A DNA stretch of 51,383 bases from Mycobacterium sp. NAZ190054 (lineage in GTDB: Bacteria; Actinomycetota; Actinomycetes; Mycobacteriales; Mycobacteriaceae), in NCBI RefSeq assembly GCF_001545925.1, contig NZ_LMVQ01000549.1, forward strand, positions 1-51,383, written 5' to 3'. Below are positions 26,229 to 34,465 of the stretch, one piece after another. The notes under the pieces are model-generated. The model searched no databases. It had not been told where the DNA came from and worked only from the letters and a program-made list of their open reading frames with translations. Positions within the stretch are counted from its first letter, which is position 1. Each line of letters begins with the position of its first letter. Made by a program: the position numbers and the translations under genes.

Positions 26229-27059
26229 TCACGGTGCGGTCCGGCTGTCCGTCGGCTTCCGGACGATCACCTTCCCCGCGACGGTGCCACCGTCGACGGG
26301 AAGCACGGTGCCGGTGACATACCGGGACCGGTCCGTCGCCAGATACAGCGCAGCCTCGGCGACGTCCTCGGCGGTGCCTTCCCGCTTGAGGGGGCGGTCG
26401 TCGCGCATCTGCTGGCGGATCCTGGCCTCGAAGCGCTCCAGCCGCTCGCGGTCCTCGTCGGTGGCCGACGAGGCGAGGATCGGTGTCGGGATGTTGCCCG
26501 GCGCCAGGCAGTTCACCCGTACCTCGTAGTGCGCCAACTCGATCGCCGCGCATTTGGTGAAATGGATGATCGCCGCCTTGGACGCGCGGTAGGTCGAGAC
26601 TCCGCCGCCGGCCTGGATACCGCCGATCGAACCGAGGTTGACGATCGAACCGCCACCGTGGTCGGCCATGTGCCGCGCGGCGTCGCGGGTGCCGGCCATC
26701 ACGCCGAGCAGGTTCACCCGCATCACCCGGTCGAACTCCTCGAGGTCCTCGTGGAACAGGCCCTTGCGCAGCGGGCTGGAAATCCCCGCGTTGTTGACCA
26801 TGACGTCGAGCCCGCCGAACGTGTCGACCGCCGCGGCCACGAGCTGACCGACCTGCGCCTGGTCGCCGACGTCGGTGTGGCGGTACACGGTCTTGGCGCC
26901 GCGTGCGTTGAGGTCGGAGGCCAGCTGTTCGCCGAGATCGTCGCGCACGTCGGCGATCACCACGGCGGCGCCTTCGGCGGCGAAACGCTCGGCGATGCCC
27001 CGGCCGATCCCCGATGCGCCGCCGGTGACGACGGCGACCTTGCCCACCAGTTCGTTCAT
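26229..27059 (-). CDS. SDR family oxidoreductase
   Basis: A 276-residue classical SDR: VVTGGASGIGRGIAERF, NNAG (VNNAGISSPL), catalytic Ser in NLGSIGGI and Y-x-x-x-K in STYRASKAAI, closing with VTGTVLPVDGGTVAG. Asp after the second strand (ADVRDD) favours NAD. The start codon overlaps the alpha/beta-hydrolase stop (ATGA). Probably oxidises an alcohol intermediate in the same pathway as the hydrolase upstream and the P450 downstream. Confidence 0.9.
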   Translation of the reverse strand: MNELVGKVAVVTGGASGIGRGIAERFAAEGAAVVIADVRDDLGEQLASDLNARGAKTVYRHTDVGDQAQVGQLVAAAVDTFGGLDVMVNNAGISSPLRKGLFHEDLEEFDRVMRVNLLGVMAGTRDAARHMADHGGGSIVNLGSIGGIQAGGGVSTYRASKAAIIHFTKCAAIELAHYEVRVNCLAPGNIPTPILASSATDEDRERLERFEARIRQQMRDDRPLKREGTAEDVAEAALYLATDRSRYVTGTVLPVDGGTVAGKVIVRKPTDSRTAP

Positions 27060-27886
27060 CTCTGCTCCTCGAAGAAGTCCAGCAAGAGCTGGTTGACGGC
27101 GGCAGGCCGCTCGATCTGCGGGCAGTGCCCGGCGCCGTCGACGACGGCCGAGCGGCCCTGGGTGATCTGTGCGGCGATCTCGGCCGCCCAGCCTCGGGGC
27201 AGCAGTTTGTCGTCGCCCCCTTCGATCACCAGCGTCGGCACGGTGATGCGCGCGTAGGCGCGTGCACTGCTCGGCGTCGCCGGGGGTTCCAGCCCGGGAC
27301 GGCGGAACCGCGCTGCCGCCAACGACTCCCACGCACCCGGCGCGATGCTCGACTCGTAGCGTCGCCGGACATAGTCCTCGTCGGCGGGGTAGGCAGGGTC
27401 GGCGAACAACGCCGTGACGATGCGGCGCATGCCCTCGAGGGTGGCGTCGTAGTCGTAGAGCGCGCTGACGTGCTCGTTGCGCTGGATCTCGCCACCTCCA
27501 CAGATGGCGACCAGACTGCGGACGGGCAGCACAGGACTCTCCGAGGTGACGTCGACGAGCAGGTTGATGGCGCCCATCGAGTTGCCCACGAAATGGGCGT
27601 TGTCGACCCCCGTCACCTCGCAGAACCGCGCGATGTGCCGGATGCGCATGCCGCGTCCGTCGGTGAAGTCGACGACCTTGGCCGAGCCGCCGAAGCCGAG
27701 CATGTCCGGCGCCAGCACGCGGTATCGCCGGGCCAGCGCGCCGATGGTGTGCTCCCAGCCGATGCTTGCGTTCGCGCCGAACTCGCCGCCGTGCAGCAGT
27801 ACGACCGGATCACCGGTTCCGGCCTCAAGGTAACTGGTGGTCAATCCGTCGACCCGCACCGTCTTGCGCTCGAACGTCACGCCCAC
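27056..27886 (-). CDS. Alpha/beta-fold hydrolase (MhpC/meta-cleavage hydrolase-like)
   Basis: A 276-residue hydrolase with the Ser nucleophile in VGNSMGA, the acid in EGGDDKLLP and the His in DGAGHCPQIE. The oxyanion segment is LLHGGEFGANAS. The layout is that of C-C bond (meta-cleavage product) hydrolases and ester hydrolases. GTG 27886 is the likely start, GTG 27880 an alternative. It heads the minus-strand run that stretches to 16330 and has the shared operator 23 bases upstream. The RM island begins right behind that operator. Confidence 0.88.
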   Translation of the reverse strand: MGVTFERKTVRVDGLTTSYLEAGTGDPVVLLHGGEFGANASIGWEHTIGALARRYRVLAPDMLGFGGSAKVVDFTDGRGMRIRHIARFCEVTGVDNAHFVGNSMGAINLLVDVTSESPVLPVRSLVAICGGGEIQRNEHVSALYDYDATLEGMRRIVTALFADPAYPADEDYVRRRYESSIAPGAWESLAAARFRRPGLEPPATPSSARAYARITVPTLVIEGGDDKLLPRGWAAEIAAQITQGRSAVVDGAGHCPQIERPAAVNQLLLDFFEEQR

Positions 27887-27908
27887 ACGATACTGGTGCT
27901 GCCCAGAA

Positions 27909-27938
27909 TGGAGAACACCATTCTCCAGCTTAGGAATT
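27909..27938. promoter_or_regulatory. Operator: TGGAGAA-N5-TTCTCCA plus GGAATT at N7
   Basis: A perfect 7-bp inverted repeat, equal to GAGAAC-ACC-ATTCTC in the shared frame (27911-27925), followed after seven bases by GGAATT, the same weaker half-site seen at other copies. It is upstream of the alpha/beta hydrolase on the minus strand. The first gene of the RM island ends only 12 bases away. Confidence 0.7.
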
Positions 27939-27959
27939 GACCAGAGTGCTTAGCTTAGG
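27927..27959. repeat. Short direct repeat AGCTTAGG at the island edge
   Basis: AGCTTAGG at 27927-27934 and again at 27952-27959, the second covering the hsdM stop codon. It marks the junction between the catabolic regulon and the RM island. No matching copy was found at the other edge, so it is not shown to be an attachment site. Confidence 0.3.
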
Positions 27960-29434
27960 TCGGTCCGCGCCGCTTCGAGAGCGGCCGCGACGGCTTCGAA
28001 CTCAGCCAATGCCGCGGTCAGATCCTCCACGATTTCGCGGGCTATTACCTCCGGCGCCGGGAGGTTGTCGGCATCCTCCAGCGACTCGTCGCGCAGCCAG
28101 GTGATGTCGAGATTCACCTTGTCACGGGCAATGAGCTCGTCATAGGGGAACGCTTTCCACCGCTCCGACTCGACGCGCTCCTCGCGCGGCTTTCCCGACA
28201 AGTAGGAGTCGACGAACTCATCGAGGTGATGCCGCCGCAAGGGGTTTTGTTTGAGCGTGAAGTGCTGGTTGGTGCGCAGGTCGTAGACCCACAGCTTGCT
28301 GGTCCACGGCTGTTCGGCCGCCGGTTTCTTGTCGAAGAACAGCACGTTCGCCTTCACGCCTTGGGCGTAGAAGATGCCGGTCGGCAGGCGCAGCATGGTG
28401 TGAAGATCGAAGTCCTCCAACAGTTTCCGGCGCAGCGTCTCGCCGGCGCCGCCTTCGAACAGCACGTTGTCTGGCAGGACGACGGCTGCGCGGCCGTTGA
28501 TGTCGAGGATGGTCATGATGTGCTGCAGGAAATTGAGCTGCTTGTTGCTCGTGGTGACGACGAAGTCTTGGCGTTCGATTTCGACATCGTCTCGCGCTTC
28601 CCGCCCGTCGGCACCGACCATGGTGAGCGACGACTTACGTCCGAATGGCGGATTGGACAGCACCACCGACCAACGCTGCCCTGGATCGGCTATCAAGGCA
28701 TCCCGAACCTCGATCAACGATGGTCCGTCTGCGGTTCCGATTCCGTGCAGCAGCAGGTTCATCGCGGCCAGTCGCGCAGTACCATCAACGAGCTCATACC
28801 CGGTGACGAGCTTGTCCCGCAAATGGTTCCGTTGTGTCGGGGTGAGCTTTCCCGCTCCCTCCGCGACGTGCTCGTGGGCGACGAGAAGGAAACCGCCAGT
28901 GCCACATGCCGGGTCGACGACGGTGTCCGCCGGCGACGGATCGGTCACGTCCACGATCGCACGGATGAGATCGCGCGGCGTGAAGTACTGGCCAGCCCCA
29001 GACCCCTTGTCGGAGGCGCCCTTGGCGAGCAGTTCCTCGTAGGCGTCGCCCTTGAGATCAGTGCCCGAGGCGGACCAGTTCTCCTTGTCGATCAAATCGA
29101 CGATCAACCGCTTGAGCTTGGCAGGGTCTTGAACCCTGTTCTGCGCCTTTCGGTATATGGTTCCGAGCGTTCCCGGCTGCTGCGCCAAGCCGACCAGAAT
29201 GTTGGTGTACTCGACCTCAAGGTCAGTACCCTCCGCATCGAGCAGCTTCTGCCACGAATACTCGTCGGGAACAATCTTCTGCGGGTTCAGCTTCCGGGTC
29301 GCACGCTCATGAGCCATCTTCAAGAACAGCAAGAAGGTGAGCTGTTCGGTGTACTCGATGACCCCGACGCCGTCGTCCCGCAGAACGTTGCAGTACGACC
29401 AGAGCTTATCGACGAGGCGACGTGATTCAGACAT
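27950..29434 (-). CDS. hsdM: Type I restriction-modification system, methyltransferase subunit HsdM
   Basis: A 494-residue N6-adenine methyltransferase. The N-terminal HsdM helical domain is followed by motif I, DPACGTGG at residues 174-181 (S-adenosylmethionine binding), and motif IV, NPPF at 261-264 (catalysis). It methylates adenine at the site chosen by HsdS and forms the M2S core of the complex. ATG 29434 follows GAAGGAATGC. The frame is intact. It is the last gene of the island operon, separated from hsdS by three accessory genes, which is an uncommon order. It starts 14 bases after the PIN gene. Confidence 0.95.
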   Translation of the reverse strand: MSESRRLVDKLWSYCNVLRDDGVGVIEYTEQLTFLLFLKMAHERATRKLNPQKIVPDEYSWQKLLDAEGTDLEVEYTNILVGLAQQPGTLGTIYRKAQNRVQDPAKLKRLIVDLIDKENWSASGTDLKGDAYEELLAKGASDKGSGAGQYFTPRDLIRAIVDVTDPSPADTVVDPACGTGGFLLVAHEHVAEGAGKLTPTQRNHLRDKLVTGYELVDGTARLAAMNLLLHGIGTADGPSLIEVRDALIADPGQRWSVVLSNPPFGRKSSLTMVGADGREARDDVEIERQDFVVTTSNKQLNFLQHIMTILDINGRAAVVLPDNVLFEGGAGETLRRKLLEDFDLHTMLRLPTGIFYAQGVKANVLFFDKKPAAEQPWTSKLWVYDLRTNQHFTLKQNPLRRHHLDEFVDSYLSGKPREERVESERWKAFPYDELIARDKVNLDITWLRDESLEDADNLPAPEVIAREIVEDLTAALAEFEAVAAALEAARTDLS

Positions 29435-29448
29435 GCATTCCTTCGAAT

Positions 29449-29868
29449 TCAGCTGTGGACATTCAGATTCGGCGCATTTTGAAAGATGGTGTCGCCAGAG
29501 AACAGGTCTAGCCCCTTTGAGATGGCACATGCTGCGATCCATCGATCAGCCGTGTGGATCTTCTCATGAAGTGCATGCCCGACTTCCCGGCACTCCGCCG
29601 AGAGGTCCACGTACGCATCGACAACGTCGCTGTCGGAGGGGATCGTCGGGGTGCGCGCCAGTATCTCCTGGAGCCGATTGACCCGCGGTGCACCCCAGCC
29701 CGCCTGCCGAGCACCGGCGAGAAGCTCGGCTCGCGTCTGAAACGAAATGATGATCCGGCGGTCCGCCAGCGCGTCCGCCCAGCGCGCTGCGCGAGGGTCG
29801 GCACCCCTCGGAAGCACATAGACACAGCTGAAGACATCGGTGTCGACGACGGCAGCGACCAGAGTCAT
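29449..29868 (-). CDS. PIN-domain protein, VapC-like toxin candidate
   Basis: A 139-residue PIN-fold protein. The acidic metal-binding residues are visible: Asp in AAVVDTDVFS, Glu in TRAELLAG, Asp in IHTADRWIAA and Asp in DLFSGDTIF. VapC toxins of this family cut specific RNAs. Its ATG overlaps the stop of the 285-residue upstream protein by four bases, the usual toxin-antitoxin coupling, but the upstream protein is far larger than a VapB. It sits inside the type I RM operon, so it may back up the RM system or maintain the island. Confidence 0.85.
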   Translation of the reverse strand: MTLVAAVVDTDVFSCVYVLPRGADPRAARWADALADRRIIISFQTRAELLAGARQAGWGAPRVNRLQEILARTPTIPSDSDVVDAYVDLSAECREVGHALHEKIHTADRWIAACAISKGLDLFSGDTIFQNAPNLNVHS

Positions 29869-30722
29869 GAACGAATGGCCCGCAGGAACTCTGCTGTTTC
29901 CTCATCGGTGAGGTCGAGCCGTCCATCTGCATCCGGGCCCGGCGCGCTCGCAAGAATCTCGTCGAGGGGAACGACGCGACTGCCCAGGAACTCCGCAGCG
30001 GGGTCGCCCGTCTCGAGCACGCGCGCATGGTTCAGTGCCACCACACGTCCGGATGGACCTAGCGTCGCGTCCCCCTCGGCGGTCACCCACTGCCCGACTA
30101 GCAGCCCAGCGGCCTTGTCGTCGATGACCCGGCGAAGCTCAACGGTATTGCCGACGTCATCACGGATACGGAAAGTGTGCGTGTGCAGGTCCACCTTCTC
30201 CAGCCAACCCGCAGCGGTGCCCGAGCCCGCGGCGGTGACCCGATTGTTCGCCCAGGTCTCGGCGTGGATCCGTGCGGCGTCGATCCGCACGTCGGCACGG
30301 TCGGGCGAGGAGATGACCGCTGTCTGCGCTGCCCCCCGCAGCGCGGTGGCGAGCTTTCCCGCCGACTCAGCCACCAAGGTGCTGGTCCACTCAGGTCGCT
30401 GATCAGCGCTGATAGCGCCCAGGATGCCCCAGAACCGTTCGTCGGCTTCGGACAGGCCTGGCACGTCGACGTCCAGCTTGTCGGTCGGCCCTTTGCTGAC
30501 CTTAAGTACGGTGCTACCTGCGGTGATGCCGTCCAGACGGAGCTCGGCGAACTCTTCGACGTACTGCTTCGACCGGCCGGGACCCGCCGCGTCGGCGGCC
30601 TCCCGACTAAGGCGGGTTACCAGCTCCTGCAGGGCCGCCGCGATACCGCTGAGGTCCTTCAGTGCGATTTCACCGCTGGGTGCCGAACCGTCGACGAGAC
30701 GCAGCTCGATCTGCTTGATCAT
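29865..30722 (-). CDS. Unrecognised 285-aa protein, possible antitoxin or sensor for the PIN protein
   Basis: No known domain recognised. The N-terminal half is mixed alpha-beta (IKQIELRLVDGSAPSGEIAL), the middle is Ala-rich and helical, and a region around residues 180-240 is strand-rich (VDLHTHTFRIRDDVGNTVEL). The C-terminal tail (LDLTDEETAEFLRAIRS) is acidic and helical, resembling antitoxin tails that bind PIN toxins. ATG 30722 is chosen because GGGAGG lies eight bases upstream. The stop overlaps the PIN start by four bases. The antitoxin role is inferred only from coupling and the tail. Confidence 0.6.
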   Translation of the reverse strand: MIKQIELRLVDGSAPSGEIALKDLSGIAAALQELVTRLSREAADAAGPGRSKQYVEEFAELRLDGITAGSTVLKVSKGPTDKLDVDVPGLSEADERFWGILGAISADQRPEWTSTLVAESAGKLATALRGAAQTAVISSPDRADVRIDAARIHAETWANNRVTAAGSGTAAGWLEKVDLHTHTFRIRDDVGNTVELRRVIDDKAAGLLVGQWVTAEGDATLGPSGRVVALNHARVLETGDPAAEFLGSRVVPLDEILASAPGPDADGRLDLTDEETAEFLRAIRS

Positions 30723-30852
30723 GATCGGCACCTCCCATCTGCTTTGCCTGCGGCCTTCTGCAATTCTGCCTCGTTCGCAGGTGATGACGACTCAGATACT
30801 CGCAGAACCTTCCGACAACCGAGATGTGCGTTACTCGATGCCGCGGCTCCCA

Positions 30853-31731
30853 CTATCCGAACGTCGAGCCGTCGGCTGCGACCCACTCCCGCCGGCCATT
30901 GCACGATCGACCCAACGCCACAGCGGCGGCAGTCGAGGGCGAGCTGAACGGGATGTTTCTTGTGACGCGGCCCTGCCCAGCTTCGGTGGCAATCGCACCA
31001 TCGGCGACCAAGTGTTCATGCTGAGCCCGATGTGACGCATGTGCCTTCATGGTGCTCTCCGCCTTACCGACGCCCTGCCAGGTGGCGACCATCGTTGAGC
31101 CGGCGAGCATGGTGAACTCACCGTCGATCTGCTGGGCCCTGGCGTCCACGCCGAGCTTGCCATTGCGCAGCTGGAACACCGGGGATAGTGAGTCGTCGCG
31201 GCTGTCACCTGAACCGGGCTTCGCCGAGGGGACTCTGATGGCATTGACGTCCAGCACGGGGAGCACGATCTCCAGTTGCGTCATGAGTAGTCCATGACGG
31301 AGGCGTCGGCTTCGGGCAGTGCTGGCAGCGGTGGAGCGGTGCCGTTCTCAACCTTGACTCGACCGGCGCGCTTAGCCAACTCGATGATCCGGGCTTCCAG
31401 ATAGCGACCGTGCGCCTTCGTCAGGTTTGCGTCCTTGGAGGTGATCACCACGACGCGGTCCCAAAACTCCTTCTCCCGCTGGTGATAACGCAGCCCGCTC
31501 GGCGACTACATCGGCTTCACCGATGTAACATCGAGCGTTTCCGACCGCCTCTTCGTCCTCACCGAGCAGCAGGTAGGCGCCGGTGCGTTGTGCCTCATCG
31601 CGCTTGAGCAGATCTGCCAATTCGGACCTCGGCGCAGACAGAACGTGACCGGTCCAATTGGTGATCTCCGCGGTCGTGAGGCTTCCGGGGCTGCCGTCCA
31701 CCAGGAAGAGCTTGATCTGCTTGCCGGTCAT
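30853..31731 (-). pseudogene. GIY-YIG nuclease/DUF4357 family gene with two frameshifts
   Basis: The first part (from ATG 31731) reads MTGKQIKLFLVDGSPGSLTT, then RTGAYLLLG and CYIGEADVVAERA, matching a family of GIY-YIG proteins with a C-terminal DUF4357. An extra base in CCC at 31494-31496 moves the frame; the middle then reads FWDRVVVITSKDANLTKAH in the second frame. A missing base near 31286 moves it back to MTQLEIVLPVLDVNAIRVP. The end (GRSCNGRREWVAADGSTFG) is DUF4357-like. The two changes cancel, giving about 292 codons. The start overlaps the hsdS stop (ATGA). Inactive if the indels are real. Confidence 0.75.
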
Positions 31732-32437
31732 ACGGATTCGAGTTCTTCGAGTACTTCCGACGAAGAGTCGATAAGTCGGCCGGAGAATGCGGCGTTAAGG
31801 AGGGACCTGCGAAGTTGCTTCGCCCTAGCCCTGCTGCGGATCAGTTCGTCACGCTGCCGTGCGACTGCGTCGAAGTTTCGCTTGGCCGATTCGACAATTT
31901 CCGACTGCTCCGTGAGATCAGGAATCGGGAACTCGATGGGTTTGAGTCGGGAAGCAGACAGGTGCGCGATGTTGGTTGTAATCCGCGACTCACGCTTGAA
32001 TCGACCGGCTCTCATGTGGCGTCGGAACACCAGCAACGCAAACTCTGGAAGAACCCGGTCGCATGCGACGAAGCGCAAAAGGCTATTGGTGAAAGCCACC
32101 TCTGGCGGTTCGCCGCGGTAAATCGCCGGTCTGCCCAGAAGATCCGGTGTCTGCCCTTCATTGAGGAGCACATCGCCGACTCGAAGTTTGAACCGTTCGA
32201 ATGTTTCAGAAAGCCAATGCATTTCCATCACGTCGCGGGTATCGATCCGATCCTCGAAGACGTTCGCGACACGGAGATATGGCTTCATGTTCGGCCCGGT
32301 GTGCCAGTCGGGGTGACGCTGACGACCCAACTCGACGATGCCCGCTTCGCCGACGCAACTACGTTCCCAGCTGGCGGGATAGTCATCAACATCGGGGATC
32401 AGGTCCAACAAGATAGCTGTCACCAACACATCGAGTC
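31728..32437 (-). pseudogene. hsdS: hsdS, C-terminal half (second target-recognition domain)
   Basis: The C-terminal part of a type I specificity subunit, cut off by the IS element at 32438. It has a complete second target-recognition domain (GEAGIVELGRQRHPDW; VANVFEDRIDTRDVMEMHW) and the final conserved helix (ARAKQLRRSLLNAAFSGRLI). The frame stays open into the IS left end as far as 32579, so a 283-residue hybrid beginning inside the IS could be made. Joined to 33919-34465 without the IS and one target repeat, it restores a 415-residue HsdS. Its stop overlaps the GIY-YIG start. Confidence 0.9.
32429..32437. repeat. Target-site duplication, left copy (CATCGAGTC)
   Basis: Nine bases, CATCGAGTC, immediately left of the IS and repeated exactly at 33919-33927 on the right. 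A 9-bp duplication is within the 8-9 bp usual for IS256-family elements. It encodes part of the RLD residues of HsdS on the minus strand. Confidence 0.9.
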
Positions 32438-33918
32438 GAGCAACGATCAGAACTTGTGGATGAGCCTCGGTGAGGGGGCGTGAAAGTGGGCGCACCTTCC
32501 CGAGGATGATCTGAATATCCGAGGTCTGATCAAGAGCCGGCGTTGGCGCGCTGGTTCGGGAAGGTACGCCCATGCTCACCGTAGTTCACGACGCCGCAGA
32601 GGCCAACGACGACGACGCCAACCGGTCGCTGCTCGATGAGATCGTCCGAGACGGCGCCCGGCAGATGCTGGCCGCGGCGTTGCAGGCCGAGGTCGCCGCC
32701 TACGTGGCGCAGTTCGCCGACCAGCTCGACGCCAACGGTCACCGGCTGGTGGTCCGCAACGGCTACCACCAGCCCCGGGAGGTGTTGACTGCGGCCGGGG
32801 CCGTGCAGGTGAGAGCACCGCGAGTCAACGACCGCCGCGTGGACCCCGACACCGGTGAACGCAAGCGGTTCTCCTCGGCGATCCTGCCGGCCTGGGCGCG
32901 CAAGTCTCCGCAGATGAGTGAGGTACTGCCGTTGCTGTACCTGCACGGCCTGTCGACCAGCGATTTCGGGCCCGCACTGGAGCAGTTCCTCGGCTCCGGC
33001 GCCGGGTTGTCGGCCACCACCATCACCCGCCTGACCGCGCAATGGCAAGACGAAGCCCGCACCTTCGCCGCCCGGGACCTCTCGGGCACCGACTACGTCT
33101 ACCTGTGGGTCGACGGCATCCACCTCAAGGTGCGTTTGGACCAGGAGAAGCTGTGCCTGCTGGTGATGCTCGGCGTGCGTGCTGATGGACGCAAGGAACT
33201 GGTCGCGATCACCGACGGCTACCGCGAGTCCACCGAGTCGTGGGCTGATCTGCTGCGCGACTGCAAACGCCGTGGGATGACCGCCCCGGTGCTGGCGGTC
33301 GGTGATGGCGCGCTCGGGTTCTGGAAGGCCGTCCGAGAGGTGTTCCCGAAGACCAAAGAGCAGCGCTGCTGGTTCCATAAGCAAGCCAATGTGCTGGCCG
33401 GGCTGCCGAAATCAGCACATCCGGCCGCGCTGGCGGCCATGCGCGACATCTACAACGCCGAAGACATCGACAAAGCCCAGGTCGCGGTCAAAGCGTTCGA
33501 CGTCGCCTTCGGCGCGAAGTACCCGAAAGTGGTTGCCAAGATCGTCGATGACCTCGATGTGCTGTTGGAGTTCTACCACTATCCCGCCGAACACTGGATC
33601 CACCTGCGCACCACGAATCCGATCGAAAGTACCTTCGCCACAGTGCGTTTGCGCACGAAGGTCACCAAGGGTTCGGGATCACGCGCGGCTGGTTTGGCGA
33701 TGGCCTACAAGCTGATCGACGCCGCGCAAGCACGCTGGCGGGCCGTCAACGCCCCACACCTGGTCGCCCTCGTGCGTGCCGGAGCGGTCTTCCACAAAGG
33801 CAAACTGCTCGAGCGACCCACCGACATCACCCCGCCGAGACCACCGTCAGATGGCGATCAGCACACCGGAACGGAGGTTGCCTGAAACACCCCGATCCAC
33901 AGGTATTGACAATTGCTC
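32438..33918 (+). mobile_element. IS256-family insertion sequence, complete, inside hsdS
   Basis: A 1481-bp element. The imperfect 24-bp terminal inverted repeats are at 32438-32461 and 33895-33918; both begin GAGCAA and end TGTGGAT (read inward), matching at 18 of 24 positions. It is bounded by the exact 9-bp target repeat CATCGAGTC. The single gene, a transposase, runs on the plus strand, opposite to hsdS. Flanking hsdS sequence is uninterrupted across the target site, so the insertion was simple and no neighbouring DNA was lost. Confidence 0.93.
32572..33885 (+). CDS. IS256-family transposase
   Basis: A 437-residue Mutator/IS256-type transposase. The DDE catalytic residues are Asp181 in YLWVDGIHLKV, Asp245 in AVGDGALGFW and Glu352 in TTNPIESTFATVR; CWFHKQANVL is the C-x2-H-like region between them. 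Length and order fit the mycobacterial IS256 group. ATG 32572 follows GGGAAGG. The frame is intact, so the element could still be active. Confidence 0.95.
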   Translation: MLTVVHDAAEANDDDANRSLLDEIVRDGARQMLAAALQAEVAAYVAQFADQLDANGHRLVVRNGYHQPREVLTAAGAVQVRAPRVNDRRVDPDTGERKRFSSAILPAWARKSPQMSEVLPLLYLHGLSTSDFGPALEQFLGSGAGLSATTITRLTAQWQDEARTFAARDLSGTDYVYLWVDGIHLKVRLDQEKLCLLVMLGVRADGRKELVAITDGYRESTESWADLLRDCKRRGMTAPVLAVGDGALGFWKAVREVFPKTKEQRCWFHKQANVLAGLPKSAHPAALAAMRDIYNAEDIDKAQVAVKAFDVAFGAKYPKVVAKIVDDLDVLLEFYHYPAEHWIHLRTTNPIESTFATVRLRTKVTKGSGSRAAGLAMAYKLIDAAQARWRAVNAPHLVALVRAGAVFHKGKLLERPTDITPPRPPSDGDQHTGTEVA

Positions 33919-33927
33919 CATCGAGTC
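33895..33927. repeat. IS right inverted repeat and right target duplication
   Basis: 33895-33918 is the right terminal inverted repeat (outer end GAGCAA read inward on the minus strand); 33919-33927 is the second copy of CATCGAGTC. The pair with 32429-32461 defines the element's ends to the base. Confidence 0.9.
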
Positions 33928-34465
33928 GCCGCTCTGCAGCACGTAAGTAGCCTTCAGCAGCATCAAGGCGCGACAGGTGATCTTCGAGAAGGTCGACGAT
34001 ACGGTGCTGTTCAGGCAGCGGCGGCAACGGCACCGGCACCTTTCGCAGTTGCTGCTGCGGCAAGTGAGCGATTGTCGAGCCGCTGGCCAGACAAGCGAGT
34101 ACTCCACTTTGCGAGTGATGCTCAAGCAGATATCGGAGGAATCTGCCCTCCAACACCTCGCTCGGTCGAATTCGGTGCAGGGCCTTCTGAAAGGCGATGT
34201 ACTCGGACCGACCGTTCCATATTGCAGCCCTGCCGATCTCACCGCCTTCGCAGACGAGCAAGTCTCCGGCTCTGACTTCAAAGCGCTCTCGCTCGTCGTC
34301 CGCGAGCTCCATCGTGAGGAGGTCGTCAGTGTCGATTCGGCCCCACTGCACATTGACATTTCGCAGGTACTCCACGCGTGTCCGGCCAGAGTCCTTGCCC
34401 TTGTCAAGCATCTTGCCGAGAGCGGTATCTGCCACTTCCCCGAGCGCTACCACAGGCCAAGTCAC
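33919..34465 (-). pseudogene. hsdS: hsdS, N-terminal half (first target-recognition domain)
   Basis: The N-terminal part of the type I specificity subunit: MTWPVVALGEVADTALGKML, target-recognition domain 1 (RNVNVQWGRIDTDDLLTMEL; LVCEGGEIGRAAIWNG) and the first conserved helical region (PLPPLPEQHRIVDLLEDHL; LRAAERRLD). The IS cuts it after codon 182. As it stands, translation would continue into the IS and stop at 33827, giving 212 residues with a short IS-encoded tail. GTG 34465 overlaps the hsdR stop by four bases. Half-size HsdS proteins can sometimes dimerise and work, so loss of function is likely but not certain. Confidence 0.9.

Noticed and set aside
27927..27959. AGCTTAGG direct repeats as attachment sites of the RM island
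   Set aside because: Both copies lie at the same edge, only 25 bases apart. No copy was found near 37200 and no integrase gene is present.
32461..33895. Alternative IS ends at GGGG-rich sequences near 32475 and 33893
   Set aside because: They give no target duplication. Moving outward to GAGCAA gives 24-bp inverted repeats and an exact 9-bp duplication, and restores the hsdS frame.
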